Both the position numbers and the translations under genes were made by a program. Below the pieces are notes generated by a model, which was not told the origin of the DNA, did no database searches, and worked only from the letters and a program-made list of their open reading frames with translations. Below are positions 12,874 through 24,339 of a stretch of DNA of 64,000 nucleotides, one piece after another; the first letter of the stretch is position 1, and every line of letters begins with the position of its first letter. Origin of the DNA: Cyclospora cayetanensis (taxonomy: Eukaryota; Apicomplexa; Conoidasida; Eucoccidiorida; Eimeriidae); NCBI RefSeq assembly GCF_002999335.1, contig NW_020312077.1, forward strand, positions 45,338 to 109,337. Direction: 5' to 3'.

Positions 12874-15811
12874 ATGGCACTAAATGCACGTGGGTCGTGT
12901 GGGACTCGGGAAGATGTGAGGGAGGCGAGTGGTTTTAATTGCTCTATAGCGAGGCAATTCCACAGCTTTCAGCTGGAGCAACAAAGCTATAAGAAGAGCT
13001 TGGAATATGCTAGTACTGAATGCTGCCCCAGTCCGCAAGAAGACACGTTATCTTTACGCCATACAATTGACAACAGACCCACCCATGTGGATGACAGCCC
13101 CAGTGTAGCAGCTGCTGAGGGGAGGATACGATCAGTGTACTCAAAGTTGTCAGATAACGCAGCATCCTCCGCCAGGTCGAATCTGAGGTTCGCATGCAAC
13201 TCTGGGGACTTAATCGCTCCACATTGCGTCTGTGAGCATGTGATGGAAGGGACATGCCAAACGCATACATTCAGGCTCTCTGATGGCCTATTGACACCGG
13301 ACGTGTGGCCTTCTGAGATGACACATGGAAATCAGAGTTCACATTCACTTTGGCACAGGCCAGCTAGGAACTGGTTTAGAGGACGGGGCACAGCAAGAGT
13401 ACTAGGAAGAACTTTACTGGGGCCGACGGTGTCATACACCTGCCACTGTAGTCCATTAACCAGAAGACCGGAAAACCGCGAGACGCTAAATCACTTATGT
13501 AGCCTGTTCCAAAGGCAGCAGGAGATGCGTACTTGTTTTGGAGCTTTGCTGGCTTTCTGTCGAAAGACAAGAGAGCTACGACTGCAGCTAGAGCTGCACA
13601 ACTTACGGAGCCTAAAAGCAAGCGCCTTGCACTGCCTCCTCCAGTGGACTCGTATTTTCGCAGCTGTTGGTGTAAGGAAGTTAGTTCTCATTCGAAAAGC
13701 GTTTAAGGCATTCGTCGCTATCGCCGCTCATTCTCATCAAGACAGTGAAGTTGGTATGTCATTAATCTGGCCCACAGAAAGATTACGAAGTCAACTCCAA
13801 CAGTCTTTGAGACTACTGACGCGCGTTACCCCTAGTGGAGAATCCGTTTTAACATGAGGCCAGTTGCGCCTCCAGTCTAGCGATTAAGAGTAATTGTTGG
13901 CTTGTGTAGTGGGTTCATAATTTGTGTTTTCCGTATTTTGTGGCTGCTGAAAAGATGATTTGGTAAGGAGTTGGTCCTCAGCTACTTACTGCATCTGGGA
14001 GGTCCGCTGTTCTTGGCTGTGGCTGGAAATTCGCTATACTAGCTGGAACACATGCCTTCTGTGAAACTGATGTCACGAAAGCAAGATCAGCAAGCAAATC
14101 TCACCAGGAATCAGTTGTGGCGTGTTTTGTTTCCAACGTTTTATGCGCTGATAAAAAGTAGGTGTCTCAGTACACGGTCTTCCGAAAAATGCACATGAAT
14201 GTAGCGACTCAGGCACATGAGCTGGCTCTCAAGGGGAGGGCGTTTATCTACTTGCACCACAAGGCAGCCCACAGTGGCTACCTGAAGCGATGTAGAAGCT
14301 ACTTGGAATACGCAACGCGCCTAATGCTCTACCGCCGGTGCTGGAGTGCTTGGGAATCCATACTGAAGCAGAGAAGCAAGAAGGGTTGGGTCGCTCGTCT
14401 TCCACTGGAAGCTGCGGCTATGACGAATGAGTACGTAGATATGAGTGTATTTAAAGCATTGCGGGATAAGTGGGATTCTGAGGTACTGAGTGGGAAAAGC
14501 CACAGACAAACAGTTCTGCTGGTTGATTGAGTCACGCTTTAACGAGTGGCTGGTAGCACCGCATCCACTTACAGCTGCATTTCTGCAGACAAAAATGACC
14601 CTTGACAGCACCCATTGTATGTTGCGTGCAACGTTCCTTTGTAATGCAACAGGCTTCGTTCATGGCTGCACCATTGTCGTCGTGTCACTAGACGACACAC
14701 AGTGTATCGGACACTCGTGTCGCGTGTCTCCCGGAGAATCGCTTGGCGTGCGTTCAAAATATGGCATAGCACGACAGAGGAAGCATTAAATAATACAAGA
14801 AGCCTCAAACATCTCTCAGAGAGATTTCTGACCGTTCAGGGAGTTGTCGAAGGGTCTCATTATCTCCAGATGTGGAAAAACTACTCAGCCGCGCATGCAT
14901 ACTGGGAGTTGTCGAGGCGAAAGAGTATACTACATCGGGAAGCTTGTATTTTTGAATATATGAAGCTACTCGTGAACAGGAACCAGCTGACCAGAAAGGA
15001 TCTTGCCGTCCTCGTGACATTTACACCAAAGAACGTGCTTTCCTGGTGCTTAGCACACCGTCACCATTGGAGGCATGATGCCGCAGAGACATCCATGGTT
15101 ATGAACGACACTGGACGGACATGCTCGCATAAAATTCTTGCTATGTGGGCTGTTGACGCCGTTCGTGGACTCTCCTTGAGCTTTCTACCACACTCTGCCC
15201 AGCTAGACTTATTTTGGGTGCACTGGAGAATATTTTGTCTCTCACAACGCATCCTTCGAAAAAATGCGCAAGATCTAATAGCTCGCACCAACAAGTCCTG
15301 TCTGTGGACATATTTTAGAGGATGGAGTACACAGAAGCAAGATAGGGAAGCCAGGAAAAGGAGGGCTTTCAATGCGTGGCGAATGTCAGCTAGCCGATGG
15401 AGGGAACGTCGTGAGGCAAGAAAGCATGTGATGTTAGTCCGAAACCAAGCCGTTTTAAGCTCTTTTTTTAGTGCTTGGAGAGAAACGTTGCGAAGGAAAA
15501 GGCTGGGTTTCACGTTATTAAATACCGTGTTGTGTAAAAAGTCGCTTAGGGCATTCAAATTACATAGACAAAGAAGGGTACGCCTGACAAAGATGGCAGA
15601 TATAATGTGCATTCAGCAGTGCCGCATTCCTGTCGTTGTTGGTGAGTGGCAGCCAACTATGGATCAATGGCACTTGCAAACATCACACCAGCGGGGGTTG
15701 CAACGGCAAGTGTCTCTGCGTCAAAAGTGTTGGATGGTGTGGCGACAGAGGACAGTCACTGCTGCAGCGCTTCGCCGCTGGGTAACCGAAGCTCTTGGTA
15801 GCCCCATGTAA
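12874..15811 (+). CDS. SFI1-like Trp-rich repeat protein (centrin binding, centriole)
   Basis: Three exon pieces are seen: 12874 to about 13753 (ATG start MALNARGSCG, possible donor GTATGT at 13754), 14162 to about 14482 (acceptor TAG at 14159-14161, possible donor GTACTG at 14483), and about 14703-15811. The second half is built of degenerate helices with a spaced Phe/Ala-x-x-Trp core: CWSAWESIL, AFKIWHST, YLQMWKNY, TYFRGWST, AFNAWRMSASRW, SFFSAWRET, CWMVWRQRT, ALRRWVTEAL. This pattern, Lys/Arg-rich with Trp about every 25-35 residues, is that of SFI1, which binds centrin at centrioles and spindle poles. The first 290 residues look disordered, with basic, Leu-rich helices near the exon end. 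Phases at the two introns do not match with the donors named, so exon edges are uncertain. The final ATG-TAA could be a stop or, since it reads GTAAGC, another donor. Confidence 0.6.
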
Positions 15812-16635
15812 GCCATATTTTAGGGGTTTATCAAACGACCCAGTGCTGCCTCATCGTCGGTTGGCAAACCTCCATCGGCCTTCTGCTGCCGAGCACGATT
15901 GCTCGATGGAGACCTGCTCACGCTTGCACTCTTCACAACGCGATGAAATATCATGCAACAGCAAAAGAAAAAATTACCACCTGAAATTATTAGACCGATT
16001 CCACCCGTGTGCTCTAGATTGCGCTGTGCGCAAGCCATCGTCATTGGCCAAAAAATTTAGCAGGCACTCTGTAGCACCAGGCTTTGGCAGTCTCGTCCTC
16101 ATCGCGGCGACATGGACACTATAAAGGAAGAATACCTTCAGCCCAGCCTCTGTCACTTTACCCGTCCACGCGCTGTGACACTCTGTGCTCTCTTTTAAGG
16201 ACGCCAGAGGTAAAAGGGGTTTCGGTGGGTGACTTACTATTAGTTCGATGCATCTACAGGCTTATGGCATCGTGGTTTTTTCTTGTGGCTCGCAACGCAG
16301 GGGGAAAGCCTGCGAGAGGCCCTGGCTCGAGCTCACATGGCATATATGCAGGTTTTAAGTGCCGGTAGCCTCCAGGTGGAAGCAACAACATCGAACTAAC
16401 CACAAGCAAGCAAACTCCTTGGAATAAGAACACATAGGCGCGGACTTTTCAACCGGGAACTGGTGACCAAGTTAAGCGTATATGGGTAAATCGGGAGCAC
16501 ATACTCGCCAAGAAGTCACAAGGGTTGCTTTACCGACGAACCAGAAAAGTGCCACCTCCGAAGGCAAATAGTCGATTTTGGAAAGGTCATAGCTAGTGCA
16601 TTAGCTTTCGCCTTGACACCTTCAAGTTCTGAGCT
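15812..16635. other. 3' flank of the SFI1-like gene
   Basis: A plus-strand open frame runs from about 15840 to 16124 (PVLPHRRLANLHRP onward) and could be a further exon if the GTAAGC at 15809 is a donor, but an intron from there would be only about 30 bp, so the link is weak. No family resemblance is seen. The rest shows nothing I can name. Confidence 0.3.
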
Positions 16636-16639
16636 CAGC

Positions 16640-17530
16640 AGCTCGCCTAAAGTCCAAAAACTCTTGCGTGAGAGCTCTGTCTAGCGTATATGCTCAGACA
16701 TTTTGCCTGTAAGCTACAGTATGGACCATTCTTCTGCAACAGCTCAACCGTGAATTTAAATACTGCATCCAAAGGCAAGCTGGACCCTACTTCGAAAAGC
16801 ACCGCAGCCTCTGAATGTGCTCGGTGAGAGTTCTCTTCGAGATTTGAAAAATGGAGGCCACCATCTACCCTCTTATCGTACATGGCGCCAAATTTGATGC
16901 ATACTTCAGTGATCACACACTGGACCAAGTGAGCACACACACCTGCTAGCAAGAAAGATAGAACCGAAGGGGATGGAAACCCCTATCCCGGCAATCTATA
17001 CCCTAGAAAGGTCGGGCAAGCTACTTCTGGGGCTTGCTACTCTTGGCAGCTGTGTTTTACTACAGTGATACCCATGTCAGTGGGAAAAGTTTGGCGTCAG
17101 AGTGAGATATCACTATCGAAGGAGCTCTGCAACAATGTATATTCTATGCTGTCCCACGTCAACTCACAAAAATTAATTCACGTGATAATCAAGGATATAT
17201 CGGTGAAATACAGTAACATTCTATGTCCCCCTGCTCTCCACGTCCTGAGCCTCCGAAGTTTTGATTTGACACAGTCTACAGAAACTGCTGACAGATGACA
17301 TTCACAAAGCAATGTTGAGCCCACCCCCGATGACGTTAATATAGACCCCAACACAACCTGCCTCCATAGTTGTCTCTGGTGTCCAATACCAAGAGCAGAG
17401 GCATATTTTGATGGATGCGTGAGTATGCTTTTGTTTCGAACATAATTATCTTTCCATTCGAGCAAACTGGGTGAAGCGGGCTCCGCAGGTACAGAGCATC
17501 TGGGGCTTTTGTTCAACTTCGTCTCCAAAA
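16640..17530 (-). mobile_element. Ty3/gypsy RT relic
   Basis: At about 16880-16810 the minus strand reads VDGGLHFSNLEENSHRAH, which fits the RT palm segment around the catalytic Asp pair followed by the T-x-E-E-H helix; the second catalytic Asp is Gly. Upstream, 17480-17370, the piece SPSLLEWKDNYVR followed by LTHPSKY fits the fingers segment (S-P-x-x-L-x-x-K-D-G, then R and the N-x-x-Y-P stretch). Between them the frame is lost. The order and direction are correct for one RT read on the minus strand. No LTR or integrase is attached. Confidence 0.5.
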
Positions 17531-18365
17531 ACTACAAAAGTGTTTACGACACCATGTGGCCTGTGAGGATCGATGCCGAGACCCGGTGCCAATAATTACC
17601 GGGGGATAAGGAGATATGAACGGTCATGAATCAAGGGAATTCTGCCAAAGATGGGTTACCACGCAAGCGTTAAAGTTTCAGCTAACGGATCGCACCGTTG
17701 ATATGTACCGAGTACGGTTTTCTGGCATAACTAAAAGTGACGGTGGCCCAAAATAAATGGACGCTCCGATTTAAAGGAAAGTCTCTTTCCAATAGATATT
17801 TGGTAGCATACGTGCGGGAGTAATCAACAGGTGATTTTTATATCTTTGGCCACTTTTTGCTTCCGAGAGGTTCGTTTTGTGAGTTATGATTCTGATGACT
17901 TGGTTTGGGGCAGTTGCCGTAAAAGTACTCTTCAAAATCAACTCTCCCATCGTCGATGTCTCTTTGGTTTTTGAGGGCTCGTGCCATATCTGCCAAGCAG
18001 TAAGCCTCTTTAGCTCGTCACCGCCTTTGAGACTTGAGAACGAGGTTGTTGGCTGGTAAAGCGTCCAAAGTTTGGGAAACCTCACTTTGAAGACTTATTC
18101 TGTATCACACCGAATTCGCAGTTTGCAAGTAGTGCAAGAACACTAAAATCATGCTTCCAGCTGCTCTCTTTTGCAGGTGCATGGGCACCCTAAGTACTAA
18201 CTCCTGAAGAGCTAGGAGCCCTGGACTTCAACAGTCTACCAGGGCCCTTAGTTTCAAAAGACTGTTGATGCAAATGCGTAGTTGACTGCAGCATAGGCCA
18301 ATACAATTTTTCCGTTTTACTGACTAAAATGAGTTTAGGAAATGAAATTCCACAATTAGCTATTG
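17531..18365. other. Unassigned stretch between RT relic and repeat Y
   Basis: A minus-strand open frame of 104 codons (17771-18085) lies here. It has no recognisable motif and may be more of the decayed retroelement just downstream, but nothing in it confirms that. No host exon is supported. Confidence 0.3.
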
Positions 18366-18369
18366 ACTA

Positions 18370-19240
18370 CTATTCCCCTTTAAGCAAAACAACAAATATT
18401 GAACCGAACAATGGGCAGGGCGGAAAAATGAACAAGTAGCAAAAACCTACTATCAAGCTAACTATTTTTTGTGTGCACACCACGGTGTGCTCAATCGCAG
18501 TCTCCGATGACCAATAGTCTTTAGTACCGACATTGCCTACACGTGTTCGTTTTTGTGAGGCGTTGAATCGTTCCTGTGACCCACGACTCTTGTTATTGGT
18601 GCTGGGGTCGGGCTTGAGGGCGTGTAGCAGCCTGGTGAGCATGAGAGCATGGGAACAGAGATTATCTCCGAATACATCTTTGTGGAGCATCATCATTGAG
18701 TCCCAAACAGGAGCAGATTGGTTTAATTTTAAGGTAGACTTTGCAGGGGACTTTACGAAAGTTAAACACCTAAGCCAGTTGGTTTGGAATCTTGACACGC
18801 GTTCACTAGCCCGCTTTGGGAACCATTGCTTCCCCATCGTGGTTGCGAAGCTCGGTGTAGTACCGAAATCGTAGCTTAGTGTCATTTTAAGACGAGTTGT
18901 TGTTGAAGGCCTGCATATGTGGAGGGACGCCGTAAGACTGCAGAGGAGCGAGCTGGCGTAGAGCTCCGACGCCGGTTAGGATGGAGTCAAACATTTGCGT
19001 CCTCATTATCTCTGGGATACCTCTCCTTCCTGATAGTGTTTTTAAGTTGGCTGACTTACGCCCGCAACCTCTATTGGATCGCCAGATAATAGAAACGATT
19101 TGGCGTTTCCAGGAGAAAAGGCAAACTCTGGAAAATCGGCACTGGCGGACGATTCGGCAGTAGAAGTGTCTTTGCACTGCTGCTTGCATACCACGTTGGA
19201 GCTTCAGAATAATGGCTTTCGCATACAATTAGTGAATACC
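18370..19240 (-). repeat. Dispersed repeat family Y, copy 1
   Basis: The minus strand carries a 171-codon open frame (18885-18370) preceded by another (19228-18887). The peptide MLHKDVFGDNLCSHALMLTR followed by DPSTNNKSRGSQERFNASQK recurs, changed, in copies at 42.6 kb (LHKNVPG, DPSTHNKGRRHYERLNAS), 31.8 kb (LRKDDIG, CSHAFMLAR) and 50.95 kb (MLHKNA). DNA-level matches include the stretch near 18600 (tgttattggtgctggg), near 18680 (catctttgtggagcatcatc) and near 18950 (gcgagctggcgtagagct). It resembles no transposase or retroelement domain that I know. Confidence 0.65.
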
Positions 19241-19395
19241 AGCGTGACACTCTTACCTAAGTTTTAAAATAAGGAATTGTTGGGGACCCCAGGTAAAACG
19301 CAAAAAGTTAGACCCTAACCTAACCCGCACCTCAGCTCTAAGCCAGCCCGCTCTTTTGCTATCATACTGCGTTTCTCCACAAATGTAGAGCTTTA
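19241..19395. other. Spacer between repeat Y and Ty3 copy A
   Basis: Short stretch with no coding signal. It contains accctaacctaacccgcacc near 19312-19331, a chance-like partial resemblance to coccidian telomere repeats. Confidence 0.25.
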
Positions 19396-19471
19396 TCAAC
19401 AACTCATGAATTGACGCTCAATCATGGTTTTGGTTCTGCTTCTTTGCTCGCTTCCTGACGGCTTGCCAAAT

Positions 19472-19787
19472 GGTTTGAAACTCATCTTCCGTTTAACAAC
19501 ATCACCCGCTGCGAATGGCCGCCCCCTAATCCTTGGCTGAAGCATAACCTCTGGGCGTGGCCGGTTGCGCTGCAAGAGGTAAACGTTAAAACGGACGCTG
19601 TAGCGTGGTGGGAAAAACTTTGTTAGCAACTTTGCCATCACATGCCCCCAATAAACTGGACCTGAAAATTGGTTTTTCCGAGTGGCTGCATGAATTGGAT
19701 AGACATCAAAACCAGCTGAGCTTGAGCAAATTTCACTTATCTGCTGCTCTTGTCTACGTATAGTAGCTTAGTACGGCCTGAGCTGCC
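19472..19787. repeat. Inverted repeat, left arm (integrase tail in place)
   Basis: This 316-bp arm is the reverse complement of 20114-20429, with roughly one mismatch per 15-20 bases by eye. Read on the minus strand it encodes the GPY/F-like tail of relic A in the expected position, so this arm is the original. Confidence 0.9.
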
Positions 19788-20113
19788 AGGATGAAAGCTG
19801 CTGCGTTGTCAGTTAGTTGGCGAAAGGTTAGCATCACTGGAGGTGCTTTTGTCCTTTCAAGCTCACCAACAAGCTCTAGGTCCGTAGCACACAAGCTATT
19901 GTAGCATGGTGGCCCGCAAGTACACAGGCATGACTGCGGCCTAGGAGATGCATGTTAACTTATCTGCGGGAAGTAGGGAGTCCCATGCCAACTTGTTTCA
20001 AAAAACTGTTCGCGGGATCCGCTCTAGGGTGTAATAAATGCCTTTCGTCTGGCCGCTGCGCTGCGGGTGCCAAGCATTTGAATGCATGAAAGAGCGCAGC
20101 AACTTTTATTTTT

Positions 20114-20429
20114 GGTAGCTCAGTCAGTACTAAGCTACTATACGTAGAGAAGGGCAGCAGATAAATGGAATTTGCTCAAGCTCAGCTGGTTTTGATGTCT
20201 ATCCAATTCATGCAGCCACTCGGAAAAACCAATTTTCAGGTCCAGTTTATTGGGGGCATGTGATGGCAAAGTTGCTAACAAAGTTTTTTCTCACCACGCT
20301 ACGGCGTCCGTTTTAACGTTTACCTCTTGCAGCGCAACCGGCCACGCCCAGAGGTTATGCTCCAGCCAAAGGTTAAGGGGCGGCCACTCGCGGGGGTGAT
20401 GTTGTTAAACGGAAGATAAGTTTCAAACC
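20114..20429. repeat. Inverted repeat, right arm (inserted duplicate)
   Basis: Reverse-complement copy of 19472-19787, separated from it by 326 bp. It interrupts the integrase core of relic A between the first catalytic Asp segment (about 20600) and the H-P-Q-x-x-G-Q-T motif (about 20070). Its orientation opposes the element, so it is an inverted duplicate placed there after or during insertion of the element. Confidence 0.9.
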
Positions 20430-22480
20430 TGGGAAGCAGAAGTGCGCCCATAGCTCTAAACATAGCACACATATAATCTAAGACTCACACAACTCACAGC
20501 ACATGATAGAGTACTAATCAGTCCAGTAGAAAGTCCAACATGGTCGCCGCCAACGCACTAGTCCAGGTGGTGGAATGAAACGAGTTATCTCGCTGATTAT
20601 ATCTACCAGAGTGAGGACTGAATCCTGCATCTTTGCAGTATGGTAAACGCCATGATGGAATTTAGTAAGCCTTGAGCACAGTGTCCGCCGGGAGTTCGCA
20701 GAAGTTAGGGTATGCAGGAAAAATACACAGAAGTGGACTTCTACCGCTCTGTAGCGTGGACATAATTGTACACATTCGTTGGCCTCTCTGTACATGCCAG
20801 GCCGGTAAAATTGTGTGAAAACCTCTTTGAATGCTTTCCTTGTGCCTGTGTGCCCTGCTCTACTATAGGTACATGCTTGGTAAATCACATCCTGAAAAGC
20901 AGCGCGACCGGAGGGAACATGGCTGCGCGAAAGCCCCTTGATGCAGACCTAGGGTAAGCTGGGAAAGCTTGAACTCTCGCGCTCTAACTTAGGTCTTCGC
21001 CGTCACTCCGCAATCTATTGGCTTGTGCTCCCTGCAGAATGCACGGAGAATCCGAACCCGGTTGCGGGGAATGATATCACCATTCTCTGCCAATGCGAAC
21101 ATTTGACAGGGCAGTCATTTTATTTCTGAAAGCATGTGAGGGTCCTTGTGTACTGTCTGGGCAAACCCTCATCATCCACGTATGTCTCTTCTCGAGTAGA
21201 AAGCTCTCCTGTTATCGGTCTGCTCAAGAGAAACGACATCCAGAAGACATCGAGGCGACTATATTGCTGGCGTCAGGTTCTGACTCGATGCATAGATCTT
21301 GAAAGTCCATGAGGAAGCCGAGCAGTCTTGCCGTCTATGGGCTCACCGGTCGTCGTATTTTGGCTGCCACAGGTGCTGCTGGGCCCAGTGGCCCGTAGAC
21401 GCGATACGAGCCGCAGCCAACAGTAAATGTCCCCACTGCTCACAGCCAGCATGAGGCCAAATAACTCTTGGTCTTGCACTGCATGCTGCTGTCTAGCACC
21501 AGAAATCTGGATTCTCATGAAGCACAGCTGCTTCTATCTTGCTCTAGCACTCTGCCAGCTGCATATCCCGATACGTTTATTCACAGAACGTAAGGCTTGT
21601 TGGGGTCAAAAGGCTGCAGGGCGTCCGCGGCCTCCACCGCCGTTGCATGCTCCTCGCCCACTAGAGCTCTACCCACTCATATGTGAGCTCCACAAGCCTC
21701 GCCAAATTGGCGAATACTCATTTGATGGACATACTGCATAACTTTATGACACCGATGACTTGATTCGTTTGCTTGTCGTCGTAAGCCTCCTTTGGTCATG
21801 TTCGGATCGGCTTGATCTTCGGTGGCCTGGAGGTTATATGTGTTCTGCCAATCTTTTTCCTGCTCAGTGGAGGAATTGTCAAAATGGCAGTTAGTGAACA
21901 TTTAATTTACTATCGTGCACTCAAAAAATTTCCAATCGCCATGGAAAACTGAGTCTGCGCTGTAGACCATAACGTTGTCTTCGCAAATGACTACTCCGAG
22001 TCCGACGTATTGTGAGAATATATGCTTTATGTGCGTGCACTCCTCTCAGGCCAAAGAGCATGGCCTTAAATCCATACGTGCCCATACAGGTACAAGATGA
22101 AGTCTTGTGCTGATCGTTTGGGCCATCGAAATTTGGTAAAATCCCTGCTTTATTTCCAGCGTCGTGAATATTTTGGCATCACGCAGCATGTCTAGCGCCG
22201 CTTGAACATTGGGATAAGGGGTAGTCATAAGGACTCACCATGGAGTTACCGTCCTTGTAATTAATCGCCAGAGAACATTAATGCATTACCACTGCTCCAT
22301 CAATGTCGGCCAAGACCATTGAGGCTGCGGCGGAAGAGGAGGTAAAGGCTATCGACGTTTGGCCCTTGAAGCCCTGCAGGATCCTACTCTCTCCCTCAAA
22401 CTGTTCTCCACTTAGACGATAGATGGCTCTCTAATCGGCATCGTGCCCTGCACCAAAGTAATTCTGTGAGAGATGGCTTT

Positions 22481-22899
22481 CGGGTGAAAGCCGGGGGTTA
22501 TATAGGCCAGAAATACGTGACAGTAGGATTCGCCTCATTATTTTTGGGCAGTTTCTTCCCTCATCCAGTAGCCATTTTTGAAGAGGCAACGACTCGCCCC
22601 AGTAAGTGAGGCTGCCACGCAGATCTTCCCCGCTCCTGCCGTCTTCGTAAAGTCGTTGACATGTCGACACCTGTTGTCCTCCGTAGTGGAAGTAAATTCG
22701 ACGGTGGCAAGCAGGCAGATCTCCAGCTAGGGCCGCGAAGCTTACTCCTGCACATTTCACTGGAGCCCCGCACTCGTTTCTTTCACTGGCACAAGCTCTC
22801 TACGGCTTTTTGGTCTTGTTAGTCTTATATGATGGACATAAGAGGATCACCAGCAGCCCTGCTCCAACTTGGTGAACTGCAGCACTCTATCTGAGCTCT
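22481..22899. other. Possible 5' part of relic A
   Basis: A 109-codon minus-strand open frame (22760-22431) lies just upstream of the RT of relic A. It holds no protease or gag motif that I can confirm; it may be decayed pol or gag. Confidence 0.3.
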
Positions 22900-23920
22900 G
22901 ATTAGGGAGACACTTAGCCCCAGACATAATACGAGCTCAACGCAACGTTAGTGAGCTTAAGCCCCAAAACAAAAAGCCAAGTAGTGATTGACCCGTTTGT
23001 CTTTTCACGTATGTTACGCATGCATAGTACTTTCAGCCCCATATAACAAGATGCAAAGTCGTGTCGGTGCACTCCAGCTGCTGTGTGCAGCTGCGCACGA
23101 TTGATCGCAGTGCTTCCACGGGGTACGCGCACCCGATCTGGCCCTCTCCTCTATTTTTGCAGCTCTAAGGGGAGCGGGCAGGGAAAGAAGGTAGTTATTT
23201 GAGCATAAGTACTGTAGCAGGAAGGGCTAAGTGCAGGTTAGGCCGCTATATCTTCGCCTGCCATTTCGCTCACACGACCGTATGCATTGAGCCTGCCTGC
23301 TCTGACCACCTGAGTGCAAACAACAGGAGAGTTTCCTCTCTGTTGCCACGTTTGGTACAATTAGAAACGCGAAGAACGGTGCAAATATGTAAGGCATAAG
23401 GGGGCGTCAACTTCTAAAGTGAAATATGACCGAAGAAAGGTACACACACTAGCCAGCAAAACAGGAAATCCAAACCACATGACCACAACGGTTGTGATTG
23501 CCCACTGCCGTCAAACTGCTAAAATGCCTAAGCTTTCTGCTACTAGACAGCACACAGTACAATTCAGATGTAAACGAGTAAACATGCACATTAGTTTAGC
23601 AACGTCTCCACACCACAGCTAGATCTGCATGCAAATCAAGCCGGTACAGGCAGCCTAGTCGACATCCAGGCTCCTAACAAGACCTACGAGAGTATGTAGG
23701 AAAAACGCTGCCAAAAAGCCTAATATCTGGGAGTGATCGCGCATATGCACGAGTGAATAGATTGTCTAAAGAGTAATAATCGAGAACTTTTCAGGCAGTA
23801 CCCATAGGTGGGGGGAGCTATTTCTGACAAATTATGCGCTGGAGAAGGTAATTTACACATAATGTCCGAAAGTACGTCTATGGCAACTAGTATTTTCTGA
23901 CAAACATAGCCGCAAAGCTA
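22900..23920 (+). repeat. Dispersed repeat family X, copy 1
   Basis: This stretch matches 40840-41800 in the same orientation. The left end near 22905 (gagacacttagccccagaca) pairs with 40850 (gagacacagccccaaaccc). The right end near 23800-23920 (acccataggtggggggagct, then ctgacaaacatagccgcaaa) pairs with 41670-41790 (acccatagatggatgtagct, then agtcaaacatagtcgcaaa). No open frame is conserved between copies. It could be a solo LTR or a non-autonomous element; terminal sequences do not show a clear TG...CA or inverted repeat. Confidence 0.6.
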
Positions 23921-24339
23921 CCCCATGGGCAGCGAAACCCGCGAGTGCTCATGCACCAACAGAGCTGGCATTCTGGGTCCCATTTCACTTAAAACCCCTT
24001 TTATTGTGCTCTCAACGGCATTCAATCTTACAATCCGGCACTTCTACGACTTCCTGTGGATCCTCTACCTCTACACAGGTCACTTGCCTGTGCGGCAAAT
24101 TCCTTGAATGCTCTGCGAGCTCTGAAACTTTCGAAGGAAATCATGATTGAGGACTTTGTTGCATCTACAACTTTTGAGGACACTAATAAAAACAGACAGA
24201 GCTGTGGATTGTAAGAAAAGCAGACAGCCTCAGCTACATGGGCGAAAATATTTTTAATAACGTCTGATGTACCTTGTACAGCTTGCGAATAGGGGCATAA
24301 AAGTGCATAATTAAACCACTTAGCACAAGGAAAACACAA

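Larger units (their letters stand above)
19396..22480 (-). mobile_element. Ty3/gypsy retrotransposon relic A (RT-RH-IN)
   Basis: A non-functional pol region, read right to left. RT: AKIFTTLEIKQGFYQISM (about 22180-22110, the L-D-L-x-x-G-Y-x-Q strand), GFKAMLFGL (about 22075-22050, normally F-x-V-M-P-F-G-L) and CEDNVMVYS (about 21990-21964), where the Y-x-D-D active site is destroyed. RH: ARQQHAVQDQELFGLMLAV (about 21490-21430). IN zinc module: AGHTGTRKAFKEVFTQFYRP (about 20860-20800) with the last Cys pair broken. IN core: LTLVDIISEITRFIPP (about 20620-20570) and NAWHPQRSGQTKGIYYTLER (about 20080-20020). IN tail: KLLTKFFPPRYSV (about 19635-19595), the GPY/F module. Frame changes and stops occur throughout, so no protein is made. 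Domain order RT-RH-IN shows Ty3/gypsy rather than Ty1/copia. No LTRs were recognised. Confidence 0.85.

Noticed and set aside
18370..18885. 171-codon minus-strand frame as a host gene
   Set aside because: The same peptide blocks recur in several damaged copies across the window, so it belongs to repeat family Y.
19305..19335. Internal telomere repeat (accctaaccta)
   Set aside because: Only about two imperfect units are present; too short to call.
19472..20429. The 316-bp inverted repeat as a foldback or MITE-type DNA transposon
   Set aside because: The arm and the 326-bp spacer both encode integrase pieces of relic A in the right order, and no target duplication is visible at the outer ends, so an inverted duplication within the element fits better.
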